Source of the DNA: Lactobacillus delbrueckii subsp. delbrueckii DSM 20074 = JCM 1012
Lineage (GTDB): Bacteria; Bacillota; Bacilli; Lactobacillales; Lactobacillaceae
DNA: 44,008 bases
Direction of reading: 5' to 3'
Assembly (NCBI RefSeq): GCF_001433875.1
Contig: NZ_AZCR01000006.1
Location: forward strand, 1-44,008
The notes beneath the pieces are model-generated. The model did not search any database. It saw only the letters and a program-made list of their open reading frames with translations, and was not told the DNA's origin. This document shows, piece after piece, positions 1-8,261 of the stretch (the first letter of the stretch is position 1; each line of letters begins with the position of its first letter). The translations under genes and the position numbers were made by a program.

Positions 1-80
1 CCCCGATTGAATATCGGAATCATGTTTTAACAACCTTAACGGCGTAATACTAAATTGTCCCAATTTTGGGGGTCACATCA

Positions 81-105
81 CAGAGCCATTGGCTCTGGTC
101 TTTTT
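81..105 (+). terminator. Rho-independent terminator reading rightwards
   Basis: A 7-bp perfect stem (CAGAGCC at 81-87, GGCTCTG at 91-97) with a 3-nt loop is followed by GTC and five T on the plus strand. The U-tract orientation suggests it ends a plus-strand transcript entering from the left of the window. On the minus strand the same hairpin sits 14 bp past the trxA stop but has no U-tract there, so it is a weaker candidate terminator for trxA. Bases 1-80 hold no gene I can recognise. Confidence 0.55.
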
Positions 106-118
106 ACATGCTTATTTC

Positions 119-430
119 TTAGTCAGCGTACTGGTCAAGAATTTCGTTCAGCTTTTCCTTTGGAGTGTAGCCAGTCAAGCGGTCAACCACTTGCCCGTCC
201 TTCTTGATCAAGAGGGTTGGGATGGCCATGATGCCAAAGTTCTTGGGCGTTTCCGGGTTGTCGTCAACGTCCATCTTAGTGAAGTGCACGTCTTGTCTTT
301 CTTCAGCCAAAGCTTCGATGACTGGTGACTGCATCCGGCAAGGACCGCACCAGGTTGCCCAAAAGTCAACCAGAACTAAGCCATCCTTGGTTTCTTCTTC
401 AAAAGTTGCGTCAGTAATTTCATCTACCAT
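119..430 (-). CDS. trxA: Thioredoxin
   Basis: A 103-residue single-domain thioredoxin, a cytoplasmic dithiol-disulfide oxidoreductase that keeps protein thiols reduced and takes electrons from thioredoxin reductase. The active site WCGPC is at residues 27-31 (Cys28 and Cys31) and the conserved cis-proline is Pro71 in the AIPT segment. Length and motif spacing are normal for the family. It is separated from mutS2 upstream by about 90 bp that carry a good promoter, so it is probably transcribed alone. A GAGGT ribosome binding site precedes the ATG. The reductase gene is not in the window. Confidence 0.96.
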   Translation of the reverse strand: MVDEITDATFEEETKDGLVLVDFWATWCGPCRMQSPVIEALAEERQDVHFTKMDVDDNPETPKNFGIMAIPTLLIKKDGQVVDRLTGYTPKEKLNEILDQYAD

Positions 431-485
431 ATAAATACCTCAAATTCGTTAATCTGAAAAACATTATTATCTACTTACTGCTTTA

Positions 486-514
486 AGTTTACTAGACTTA
501 CTTACTTTTTGCAA
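486..514 (-). promoter_or_regulatory. Candidate trxA promoter
   Basis: On the minus strand a -35 TTGCAA (509-514) is separated by 17 nt from TAAACT (486-491). It lies about 60 bp upstream of the trxA start, in the AT-rich gap after mutS2. An alternative -10 (TAATAAT) lies about 20 bp nearer the gene. Confidence 0.45.
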
Positions 515-523
515 GTAGATTGC

Positions 524-2887
524 CTACTTTAAGGTCACGATCGTGGCCCCAGTCCCGCCTTCATTGGCTGGCGCGTAGCTGTAGTTCTTGACATGCTTGT
601 TGCGCTTGAGATACTGCTGGACCCCCTGCCGGATGGCCCCGGTCCCGATCCCGTGGATGATCGTGACCGTGCTAAGGCCGGACAAAAGGATGGTGTCAAA
701 GTACCGGTCCAAATTGACCATGGCCTCTTCATAGCGCTGCCCTCTAAGATCCAAGGAACTGCGGGCCCGGCTGGACCGGGAGGCAGAAGTGGCCCGTCTT
801 TGGGCCTGCTGCTTCTGCCCGGCGGCCAGCTTGTCGATGTCCCTGTCGGTCACCTTGAGCTTGATCCGGCCCAAGGAAACCTCATAGTCATGCTCACCCA
901 ACTGCTTGGTCACCGTCCCGGTCTGCCCGTAAGACAGGACCTTGACCTTGTCACCTACCTGGACGTGGTGGCGTTTCTTTTCCTTTTGCAGGACCTTGTT
1001 TTTGGCCAGATTGTCCTCCTGCTTGGCCAGCTGGTTGAATTTGCCCTTGGCGTCCATCAGCTGGTTGGTCTTGACCTGCATCCCTTCCTTGCGGGCTTCC
1101 TCCAGCTCGGCGATGATCTTGTCGGCCTTCTTGCGCTTCTTGGCCACGATTTCATTGGCCCGGTCCAAGGCAAAGTCCAGCTGCTTTTGGACCCGCTGGT
1201 TGTAGATATCCAGGGCATCCTGCAGCTTCTTTTCCAGCTGCTTGGCCCGGTCCAGGCTGGTCTGCAGCTTCTGCTTGTTTTCCGTGACCAGTTTGGTCTG
1301 CTTGTTTAATTCGTCGATCATGTGGTTGATGTCAGAATCATCGCTGCTCATCAGCTTCTCAGCCCCGGCCACCACGTCTTCCCGCATGCCCAGCCGGCGG
1401 GCAATGGCAAAGGCATTACTGTGACCCGGGATCCCCATCTGCAGGCGGTAGGTCGGCGACAGGGTCTTGATGTCAAATTCCATGGAGGCGTTGGTGGTCC
1501 GCTCTCTGTTATAGCCATAGAGCTTGAGTTCCGGGTAGTGGGTCGTGACGATGATCTTGGCCCCCTTCTTTCTGAAGAAGTCCAAAATTGAGATGGCCAG
1601 GCGGGCCCCTTCTTCCGGGTCGGTCCCGGCCCCGATTTCGTCGATCAGGACCAGGCTTTGGTCGCTGACACGCTTCATGATCGCCACGATATCGTTGATA
1701 TGGGATGAAAAAGTACTCAGCGACTGCTCGATTGACTGTTCGTCCCCAATATCAGCAAAAATCTGGTCAAAAACCGCCACGCTGGAGCCCTCATTAGCCG
1801 GAATAAAGAGACCGGACTGGGCCATCAGCTGGAGCAAGCCTGCCGTCTTCAAAGTGATCGTTTTACCACCAGTGTTGGGCCCGGTGATCAAAATCGTGTC
1901 AAAGTCCTGGCCTAAAGCAATGTCATTGGCCACGACCTTGTCTGGATCAATCAAGGGGTGACGGGCCCCCAGAAGCTTAAAGGACTGGTCAGCAGACAAA
2001 GCCGGCTGGCTGGCCCGCATCTGCTTGGCCAGCTTGGCCTTGGCCTGGAGGAAGTCCAATTCGCTTAAAGCCCCGGCCACCCGCTTGATAGCTTCCATTT
2101 CTTCTCTGGCGTCCAGAGACAGTTCATGCAGAACCCGGTGGATTTCCTGCCGCTCTTCAGCCAGCAAGTTTTGCAGGCGGTTGTTTAACGGCAGGATGGC
2201 AGCCGGTTCAACAAACAAGGTCTGGCCAGAGGCACTTTGGTCGTGGACCACCCCGCCGAACTTGTAGCGGTATTCCTGCTTGACCGGGATAACGTAGCGG
2301 TCGTCCCGGATGGTCACGATCTGCTCAGACAGGTACTGGCCGTTCTTGCCCTTGGTGTAGGCGGTCATCTTTTCCTTGATTTCCGCTTCCGTGGCCAGGC
2401 GGCCGTGGCGTAGGCGAGCCAGGTCAGCTGAAGCGGTATCCAGGACTTCCCCGTCATAAGTCAGCGAAGTCCGCAGGCGCCGGTAAAGGTCATCCGGCAA
2501 TTCCAGGTCATCCAGCAAAGTTTCAATCGCCGCCAGGTCCAAGGTCTTATTTTCTTCCGCGTCTTCTACAAAGCGGCTGCTTTCCTGGGCCAGGGTGAAA
2601 ATCAGCAGGATATTGCCTAATTCCAGGGCGTTCAAGTCGGCCTTGACCTTCAAACGCTTGAGGCTGGGCGCAACATCTTGAAAGTCGGTCAAAGGCAGCT
2701 GGCCCTTGATCCGGTCCAAGTCAACCAGGGCCTTGGTTTCGCTTAAGGCCCGGCTGACCGTCTCCCGGTCGCTGGCGGGCTGGAGGTTCAAGGCCTTGCT
2801 CTTGGCCGGAGCCGTTACCGCTTGTTCAGCCAGGCGGCTGCTAATTTCCTGGTATTCCAGAATGTCTAAAATTTTATGATTCATCAT
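524..2887 (-). CDS. mutS2: MutS2 family ATPase with C-terminal Smr domain
   Basis: A 787-residue MutS2. The family lacks the mismatch-recognition domain of MutS and acts on recombination intermediates; in Bacillus it has also been tied to rescue of collided ribosomes. Residues about 1-330 are the core/lever region, the Walker A GPNTGGKT is at 336-343, and a long charged coiled-coil-rich clamp follows at about 515-640. The Smr nuclease domain fills about 712-787, with LDLRG at its start and HGIGTG near 745. Two adjacent ATG codons (2887 and 2884) are possible starts and neither has a strong ribosome binding site. It follows the DUF1292 gene across a terminator, so it is probably a separate unit. 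Confidence 0.95.
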   Translation of the reverse strand: MMNHKILDILEYQEISSRLAEQAVTAPAKSKALNLQPASDRETVSRALSETKALVDLDRIKGQLPLTDFQDVAPSLKRLKVKADLNALELGNILLIFTLAQESSRFVEDAEENKTLDLAAIETLLDDLELPDDLYRRLRTSLTYDGEVLDTASADLARLRHGRLATEAEIKEKMTAYTKGKNGQYLSEQIVTIRDDRYVIPVKQEYRYKFGGVVHDQSASGQTLFVEPAAILPLNNRLQNLLAEERQEIHRVLHELSLDAREEMEAIKRVAGALSELDFLQAKAKLAKQMRASQPALSADQSFKLLGARHPLIDPDKVVANDIALGQDFDTILITGPNTGGKTITLKTAGLLQLMAQSGLFIPANEGSSVAVFDQIFADIGDEQSIEQSLSTFSSHINDIVAIMKRVSDQSLVLIDEIGAGTDPEEGARLAISILDFFRKKGAKIIVTTHYPELKLYGYNRERTTNASMEFDIKTLSPTYRLQMGIPGHSNAFAIARRLGMREDVVAGAEKLMSSDDSDINHMIDELNKQTKLVTENKQKLQTSLDRAKQLEKKLQDALDIYNQRVQKQLDFALDRANEIVAKKRKKADKIIAELEEARKEGMQVKTNQLMDAKGKFNQLAKQEDNLAKNKVLQKEKKRHHVQVGDKVKVLSYGQTGTVTKQLGEHDYEVSLGRIKLKVTDRDIDKLAAGQKQQAQRRATSASRSSRARSSLDLRGQRYEEAMVNLDRYFDTILLSGLSTVTIIHGIGTGAIRQGVQQYLKRNKHVKNYSYAPANEGGTGATIVTLK

Positions 2888-2919
2888 CTCAGTAATTTTA
2901 TCTAAAAAATTTTCCTAAC

Positions 2920-2944
2920 AAAAAAAGCGGGCTAAGCACCCGCT
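2920..2944 (-). terminator. Terminator of the alaS-ireB-ruvX-DUF1292 operon
   Basis: On the minus strand a 6-bp stem AGCGGG (2939-2944) / CCCGCT (2926-2931) with a 7-nt loop is followed by a run of T. It lies 7 bp past the DUF1292 stop and before mutS2. Confidence 0.8.
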
Positions 2945-2950
2945 TCTTTC

Positions 2951-3274
2951 TTATTCTGCAGAATCCTCACCGCTCAAACGGTCATCTTCAAGGAAGGTGT
3001 TGAGCACCCCTTGAACCATGTCCCATTCAGCGTCAGAAGTGATTTCGTGCAGGTCGCTGCTGGTTACGTCGCCATCTTCATCGGCGTCGTAGCTGAAAGC
3101 CTGGACTTCAATTTCGTCGTCATCTTCTACAGCTGCCGGGTAAAGCAGGATGTAGGACTTGTCATTGTCGTCAGAATGAAAAGTAAACAATACTTCAAAT
3201 AATTCTTCGTTGCCGTCTTCATCGATCAAGGTCAATTGTCTGTCTTGATCTTCGGCGCTAACTTCAAAAGCCAT
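2951..3274 (-). CDS. DUF1292 family protein (YrzB-like)
   Basis: A 107-residue very acidic protein, rich in Asp and Glu with no membrane segment or cysteine cluster. It has the DUF1292 pattern: a short beta-rich N-terminal half (LTLIDEDGNEE, then EVLFTFHSDDNDKSYILLYP) and an acidic C-terminal tail. Biochemical function is unknown. It is the last gene of the alaS-ireB-ruvX cluster, starting 2 bp after ruvX, an order matching B. subtilis alaS-yrzL-yrrK-yrzB. A terminator follows directly. Confidence 0.85.
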   Translation of the reverse strand: MAFEVSAEDQDRQLTLIDEDGNEELFEVLFTFHSDDNDKSYILLYPAAVEDDDEIEVQAFSYDADEDGDVTSSDLHEITSDAEWDMVQGVLNTFLEDDRLSGEDSAE

Positions 3275-3276
3275 AG

Positions 3277-3705
3277 TTATTCCTTTCGCTGTAAATCCAA
3301 ATAGTTCTGCAAAATCAACACAGCTGCCATTTGGTCAACGACCTCCTTGCGCTGCCGGCGATCATGCATTCCCGCCTCTTCAACCAAAATCCTCTCTGAG
3401 GCCACGGTCGTCAAGCGTTCATCGTCATAGTAGACTGGCAAGCCGAACTTCTGCTCCAGGCGCTCGCCCATGGCCTTGCTCCGGCTGACCGACCGGCCGG
3501 CCGTTCCGTCCATGTTCTTAGGCAGGCCCAGGACAAAGCCGTCCGCTTCATATTCGCGGACCAGCTTCTTTAAAGACCGCATGCCGAAATTGTGCCGGTC
3601 TTCATCAATCGGGATCGTCATCACTGCCTGGGCGGTGATGCCCAAGGGATCACTGACGGCCACCCCGATGGTCTTGGAGCCGACGTCCAAACCCAGCAGG
3701 CGCAT
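3277..3705 (-). CDS. ruvX: Putative pre-16S rRNA nuclease / Holliday junction resolvase-like RuvX (YqgF)
   Basis: A 142-residue RNase H-fold protein of the YqgF family, which is linked to 16S rRNA 5' end maturation and was earlier annotated as a Holliday junction resolvase. The N-terminal strand LLGLDVGSKTIGVAVSD carries the first catalytic Asp (residue 6). The segment GFVLGLPKNMDGT (about 56-68) and YYDDERLTTV (about 92-101) are the other family signatures. Its start codon overlaps the ireB stop by one base, which implies translational coupling. Length is typical. Confidence 0.93.
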   Translation of the reverse strand: MRLLGLDVGSKTIGVAVSDPLGITAQAVMTIPIDEDRHNFGMRSLKKLVREYEADGFVLGLPKNMDGTAGRSVSRSKAMGERLEQKFGLPVYYDDERLTTVASERILVEEAGMHDRRQRKEVVDQMAAVLILQNYLDLQRKE

Positions 3706-3962
3706 TACTTGTCCTTGTCCAGGTAGCTCTTGACCAGTTCTTCGATTATTTCATCGCGTTCGTGCTTCAAGATCAGGTTCCGGGCGTCGTTGTGGCGTGG
3801 GATGTACGCTGGGTCGCCTGAAAGCAGGTAACCCACGATTTGGTTGATCGGGCTGTAGCCCTTTTCTTCCAGGGCCTTGTATACGTCTTCCAGAGTGTCG
3901 CGGATGTTCTTTCCCTTATTCTGATTAAAATCAAAGTGCATCGTCTTATCAAGCGAACTCAT
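3705..3962 (-). CDS. ireB: IreB family regulatory phosphoprotein (DUF965, YrzL)
   Basis: An 85-residue small protein of the IreB/DUF965 family. In Enterococcus, IreB is phosphorylated by the PASTA-domain kinase IreK and influences cephalosporin tolerance through peptidoglycan synthesis. The N terminus includes Thr7, near where phosphothreonines are reported in the enterococcal protein, followed by the family signature IRDTLEDVY and [20 protein letters not shown]. It lies between alaS (65 bp gap) and ruvX (1-bp overlap). Kinase and phosphatase partners are not in the window. Confidence 0.92.
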   Translation of the reverse strand: MSSLDKTMHFDFNQNKGKNIRDTLEDVYKALEEKGYSPINQIVGYLLSGDPAYIPRHNDARNLILKHERDEIIEELVKSYLDKDK

Positions 3963-4027
3963 TGTTATTCCCCCTCTTTTGTCTATTCTACTTAAAAATT
4001 TTCCTTAACTCAATTATTTTAGCTTAA

Positions 4028-6661
4028 TTAGTCCAGCTGGCTAACTGCAGCATCGATGGCATCCTGCAGGCCTTCTGGCTTCTTGCCGCCGGCTTGGGCC
4101 ATGTTTGGCCGGCCGCCGCCGCCACCGCCAAAGATAGCAGCCACGCTCTTGATCAAGTCGCCGGCCTTCAGACCCTTGTCCAGGGCCTTTTGGCCCAGGC
4201 TGATCAGCATGTTGGCCTTGTCTTCAGACTTAGCGCCCAGGATCAAGACGTCAGACTTGCCTTCGCTCTTCCATTGGTCAGCGATTTCCCGCAAGTCGTT
4301 CATCCCCTTGACGTCAGCGATCGTAGCGATAACCGTCAAGTCACCAACCGTCTTGACCTGATCAAAGATCTTGCCGGCCTTGGAAGCGTTGATTTGGGCT
4401 TTGTAAGCGGCGTTTTGCTTTTCAGCGCTTCTGAGTTCTTCTTGCAGGCTGGCAATCTTGCTTTGGATGTCGTCAGCCTTAGTGGCCTTAACTTGAGCCT
4501 GGATCTGGTCCAGGATGTCTGAGCGGCCAGCTAAGTATTCGTAAGCCAGCTTGGAAGTTACGGCTTCAATTCTTCTGACCCCGGCACCGATGGCTTGTTC
4601 AGAAATAATCTTGAAGACGCCGATTTGGGAGGTGTTGTCACAGTGAGTACCCCCGCAGAATTCGATGGAGAAGTCATCCATTTGCACGACTCTGACCTTA
4701 TCAGTGTACTTGTCGTCAAACAGAGCCAAGGCCCCCATCTTCTTACCGGTTTCCGGATCAGTTTCCGTGGTCTTGACTTGAATTGCTTCCCAGATCTTTT
4801 CGTTGACGATCTTTTCAACGTTCTTCAATTCTCTTGGCGTGATTGGGTCAAGGGAAGTGAAGTCGAATCTCAAGTAGTCTGGTTCAACAACTGACCCGGC
4901 CTGGTGGGTGTGTTCACCCAATACTTGCCGCAAGGCGGCGTGCAAGAGGTGGGTAGCTGAGTGAGAGTGGCGGAGGCCTTCCCGGCGCGCCCGGTCAATC
5001 TTCAGCTTGTAGGTCTGCCCCTTTACAAGTGGCAGGATCACGTCGACAAAGTGCAGGTTCTGGTCGTTAGGCGCGTGCTGAACGTCAACTACCCGGGCAA
5101 CTAAGTTGCCTTCCTGGTCGTAGATGTCACCGTGGTCAGCCACCTGGCCGCCCCGTTCAGCGTAAAATGGCGTCTTATCGAAGATCAAGGTTGCCTTTTC
5201 ACCGTCAGCCTTGTCCACCAGCTTGTCGTCAACGATGATGTCAACCAGCTGGCTTTCTTCTTCATAGACCCCGTATTCAAAGACGCTCTTGTCCTTGATT
5301 TTCATCAAGGTTTCGTCTTGTGAACCCATGGATTGCAGGTTACCCCGGGCCTTGCGGGCACGTTCCTTCTGCGCTTCCATTTCGGCGTCAAAGCCATCCT
5401 TGTCAACCTTCAAGCCCTTGTCTTCAGCAGCTTCAACCGTCAATTCGTATGGGAAGCCGTAAGTGTCGAACATCTTGAAGGCGTCCTTGCCGGAGATGGT
5501 CTTGTCTTCGCTTTTTTCGGCCTTGTCGATCAAGTCGTCCAGCAAAGTCAAGCCGGCTTCCAAAGTTACATCGAAGCGGTCTTCTTCGTTCTTGATGACC
5601 TTGCTGATGAATTCAGCCTGGTCGCTGACTTCTGGGTAGTGACTCCTCATGATGTCGCCGACAACTGGCACCAGCTTGTAAAGAAAGGCGCCGTCGATGC
5701 CCAGCTTGCGGCCGTTCAAGGCTGCCCGCCGCAAAAGCCGGCGCAAAACGTAGCCGCGGCCAGTGTTGCCTGGCAGAGCCCCGTCACCGATGGCAAAGGA
5801 GATAGCCCGGATGTGGTCAGCGATAATCTTGAAGGAAGTGTCGTCAGCCTTGTTTGCGCCGTACTTCTTGCCCGCGCTCATTTCTTCAGTAGCGTGGATG
5901 ATTGGCAGGAAGAGGTCGGTTTCAAAGTTGGTCGGGGCATCTTGCAGGATAGACAGGACACGTTCCAGACCCATCCCGGTATCGATGTTCTTGTGTGGCT
6001 GTTCAACGTAGCTGCCGTCTGGCAGGTGGTTGAATTCTGAAAAGACGATGTTCCAGATTTCCAGGTAACGGGCGTTTTCCCCGCCTGGGTAGTTTTCCGG
6101 GTCGTCTTCTGGCACGTCATTGTTTTCCTGGCCACGGTCGTAGAAGATTTCTGAGTCAGGACCACATGGGCCTTCACCGATGTCCCAGAAGTTGTCTTCC
6201 AATTGCACGATGTGGCTTTCCGGCAAGCCGACGACTTCATGCCAGATCCGGTGAGCTTCAGTATCCTTAGGGTAAACAGTTACGTAAAGCTTGTCCTTGT
6301 CCAGGTCCAGCCAGTCAGGACTGGTCAAAAATTCCCAGGCCCAAGGAATCGCTTCTTCCTTGAAGTAGTCACCAACTGAGAAGTTGCCCAGCATTTCAAA
6401 CAAGGTTTGGTGGCGGGCAGTCTTACCGACGTTTTCAATGTCGTTGGTTCTGATTGACTTTTGTGAGCTGGTAATCCGGCGGTTCTTTGGCACAACTGAG
6501 CCGTCGAAGTACTTCTTCATGGTTGCCACCCCGGAGTTGATCCAGAGCAAAGTCGGGTCATCCTTTGGAATCAAGCTGGCTGACTGCATGACCATGTGGC
6601 CGTGTTCAGCAAAAAAGTCGAGGAACATTTGCCGAAATTCTGAACTGTTTAACTTTTTCAT
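4028..6661 (-). CDS. alaS: Alanyl-tRNA synthetase
   Basis: An 877-residue class II synthetase that charges tRNA-Ala and edits mischarged Ser and Gly. The N-terminal catalytic core begins at SSEFRQMFLDFFAEHGH. The editing domain has the zinc motif HSATHLLH and the CGGTH partner motif, and the C-terminal DHHA1 domain ends in a run of six Gly followed by RPNMAQAGG. I choose ATG at 6661 as start; an in-frame TTG at 6664 lies only 2 nt from the AGGAGA ribosome binding site (6667-6672), whereas the ATG has 5 nt spacing. Expression is controlled by the upstream alanine T-box. It is the first gene of the alaS-ireB-ruvX-DUF1292 operon. Confidence 0.97.
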   Translation of the reverse strand: MKKLNSSEFRQMFLDFFAEHGHMVMQSASLIPKDDPTLLWINSGVATMKKYFDGSVVPKNRRITSSQKSIRTNDIENVGKTARHQTLFEMLGNFSVGDYFKEEAIPWAWEFLTSPDWLDLDKDKLYVTVYPKDTEAHRIWHEVVGLPESHIVQLEDNFWDIGEGPCGPDSEIFYDRGQENNDVPEDDPENYPGGENARYLEIWNIVFSEFNHLPDGSYVEQPHKNIDTGMGLERVLSILQDAPTNFETDLFLPIIHATEEMSAGKKYGANKADDTSFKIIADHIRAISFAIGDGALPGNTGRGYVLRRLLRRAALNGRKLGIDGAFLYKLVPVVGDIMRSHYPEVSDQAEFISKVIKNEEDRFDVTLEAGLTLLDDLIDKAEKSEDKTISGKDAFKMFDTYGFPYELTVEAAEDKGLKVDKDGFDAEMEAQKERARKARGNLQSMGSQDETLMKIKDKSVFEYGVYEEESQLVDIIVDDKLVDKADGEKATLIFDKTPFYAERGGQVADHGDIYDQEGNLVARVVDVQHAPNDQNLHFVDVILPLVKGQTYKLKIDRARREGLRHSHSATHLLHAALRQVLGEHTHQAGSVVEPDYLRFDFTSLDPITPRELKNVEKIVNEKIWEAIQVKTTETDPETGKKMGALALFDDKYTDKVRVVQMDDFSIEFCGGTHCDNTSQIGVFKIISEQAIGAGVRRIEAVTSKLAYEYLAGRSDILDQIQAQVKATKADDIQSKIASLQEELRSAEKQNAAYKAQINASKAGKIFDQVKTVGDLTVIATIADVKGMNDLREIADQWKSEGKSDVLILGAKSEDKANMLISLGQKALDKGLKAGDLIKSVAAIFGGGGGGRPNMAQAGGKKPEGLQDAIDAAVSQLD

Positions 6662-6680
6662 CAAAATCTCCTAAAAACAC

Positions 6681-6869
6681 AAAAAACAAGCATGTTTGCC
6701 TTCTTCAAGGACGCTCTAGACGCGGTACCACCTTGATTGCAACAATGCTTGTTACCTCTTGGTTATCTTAAATTAATCACTTTAAGGAGCATTTCCTGCC
6801 TGGTGATAAACCCTTCCCAGCTGCCGGTTCTCTCTTTGAATCGCCCAGACAGAAAACATATCTTAAACG
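6681..6869 (-). promoter_or_regulatory. T-box riboswitch leader of alaS
   Basis: The minus-strand leader carries the T-box sequence GGTGGTACCGCG (6721-6732) that pairs with the tRNA acceptor end. Upstream is a long structured Stem I region with a likely Ala specifier codon GCU at 6788-6790, in the context GAAAUGCUCC. Downstream, ACAAGCAU (near 6745-6753) can pair with AUGCUUGU (6686-6693), followed by six U at 6681-6686, forming the terminator. Uncharged tRNA-Ala should stabilise the antiterminator. The T-box motif is certain; the specifier assignment is by eye and less certain. Confidence 0.9.
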
Positions 6870-6875
6870 TCCCTA

Positions 6876-6903
6876 ATTTTACTACTTATAGAAAAAATGT
6901 CAA
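6876..6903 (-). promoter_or_regulatory. alaS T-box promoter
   Basis: A perfect -35 TTGACA (6898-6903), a 16-nt spacer and TAAAAT (6876-6881) on the minus strand place the start of transcription near 6869, just ahead of Stem I. The -35 hexamer includes the TGA stop codon of the upstream helicase gene. Confidence 0.8.
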
Positions 6904-8261
6904 CGGTTTTGCTCGCGCTTGCGCTTACGGAGGCGCTTTTGGTGGCGCATTTCGTGGCGGGCTTCAATCTTCCGCTTCTTGCGGTTATTTTCTTGAATCG
7001 CCTGCTTGATCTTCTTCTTATAGCCAGGCTTGCGCTTGGACTTGACCTTCTTGACCACGCCCCTCATGTGGGGGTCAAGCTGGCGGTTTGCAGCCGTCCG
7101 GTTGTCCCGGCGGCGGTAGTGAGTCCGCGGAGCGAGTGACCCGTCCTTGATTTCAACGAAGTCAAAGTGAACGCCCATGTGCTCCAAGGCCCCCACCCGG
7201 TTCATCTCTTCTTCCCTGACCAAAGTCACGGCGTGGCCCGGCAGGCCGTTCCGGCCAGTCCGGCCGATCCGGTGGATAATGAATTCCAGCTCCTTGGGAA
7301 TCTCATAGTTGATCACCAGGCTGACGCCAGGCAGGTCGATCCCCCGGGCAGCCAGGTCGCTGGCGACGACATACTGGTACTGGCCGGCCCGGACTTCCCG
7401 CAGGGTCCGCTTTCTTTCCCGTTCGGTAATGCCGCCGTGGATCTTGGCCACCTTAAGCCCTTGCTTAGTCAGGTAGTCAGCCAGTTCGTCAACCATCTGC
7501 TTGGTATTGGCGAAAACCAGGGCCAGGTAAGGCTGGCCCATGGTCAAAAGCTTGTAGACGATCTTCTTTCTGTCCTTGCTGCCAATGTCCAAGAGATCGT
7601 TTTTGATGGTTGGGGCAATAACTGCCGGATTGTCGATCACGATTTCTTCCGGCTTGGCCATGTACTTGCGTAAAAAGTTGGTCAGCTTGACCGGAATCGT
7701 GGCTGAAAAGGCGGACATGACCACGTCCTTTGGCAGGCGGGCGGCAATCTTGTCCACATCGGCCAGGAAGCCCAAGTCCAGGGTCATATCGGCTTCGTCG
7801 ATGACAAAGTTCTTGACCTGGTCCAAAAGCAGGATCTTCTTGTCAGCAAAGTCCAAAAGCCGGCCCGGCGTAGCGATAACCAACTGGGGCTTGTTCTGTT
7901 CAAGTCTGGCGATCTGCCGGTCCCGGTCGCTGCCCCCGGCCAGGTGGGCAATGGCGATGTTTAAGCCGGAATTATCCCGCAGCTGGCGGGCCACCCGGTA
8001 GAGCTGGTCAGCCAGTTCCCGGCTGGGAGCCGTGACGATGGCCTGGACATAGCGGGCGTCTTCATCAATGGCGTTTAAAATCGGGATCAAGTAGGCGTGG
8101 GTCTTCCCGCTCCCCGTAGCCGCCTGGACGATCACGCTTTCGCCTTTCAGCATGGCCGGGATGACTTTTTCCTGCACCGGAGTCGGTTTAGCAAAGCCGA
8201 TCTTGGCCAGGCCCTGGCGGATTTCGCTTCTTAAGCGGGTATCAGTAAAAATGCTATTCAT
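6900..8261 (-). CDS. cshB: DEAD-box RNA helicase, CshB-like
   Basis: A 453-residue ATP-dependent RNA helicase. The ordered motifs are: Q motif (PTPVQEKVIP), Walker A QAATGSGKT (about residue 47-55), DEAD box IDEADMTLDLGF, motif III SAT in FSATIP, and motif VI HRIGRTGRNG. The C-terminal tail of about 70 residues is rich in Lys and Arg, as expected for RNA binding. Position beside a DHH phosphoesterase and upstream of alaS resembles the CshB (YqfR) subgroup of Firmicutes, associated with cold growth and RNA turnover; that subgroup assignment is inference. It overlaps the upstream phosphoesterase gene by 8 bp. Confidence 0.88.
   Translation of the reverse strand: MNSIFTDTRLRSEIRQGLAKIGFAKPTPVQEKVIPAMLKGESVIVQAATGSGKTHAYLIPILNAIDEDARYVQAIVTAPSRELADQLYRVARQLRDNSGLNIAIAHLAGGSDRDRQIARLEQNKPQLVIATPGRLLDFADKKILLLDQVKNFVIDEADMTLDLGFLADVDKIAARLPKDVVMSAFSATIPVKLTNFLRKYMAKPEEIVIDNPAVIAPTIKNDLLDIGSKDRKKIVYKLLTMGQPYLALVFANTKQMVDELADYLTKQGLKVAKIHGGITERERKRTLREVRAGQYQYVVASDLAARGIDLPGVSLVINYEIPKELEFIIHRIGRTGRNGLPGHAVTLVREEEMNRVGALEHMGVHFDFVEIKDGSLAPRTHYRRRDNRTAANRQLDPHMRGVVKKVKSKRKPGYKKKIKQAIQENNRKKRKIEARHEMRHQKRLRKRKREQNR

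Noticed and set aside
494-533. Hairpin AAGTAG / CTACTT after mutS2 as a terminator
   Set aside because: The stem is only 6 bp, AT-rich, and not followed by a T-run on the minus strand.
593-1309. Long open frame antisense to mutS2, and similar antisense frames over alaS, zwf, mutL, groEL and dnaX
   Set aside because: They lie opposite well-identified genes, lack ribosome binding sites, and have the Leu/Gly/Val/Pro-rich composition expected from reading GC-rich codons backwards.
6662-6664. TTG as the alaS start
   Set aside because: It is only 2 nt from the ribosome binding site; the adjacent ATG at 6661 has proper spacing.
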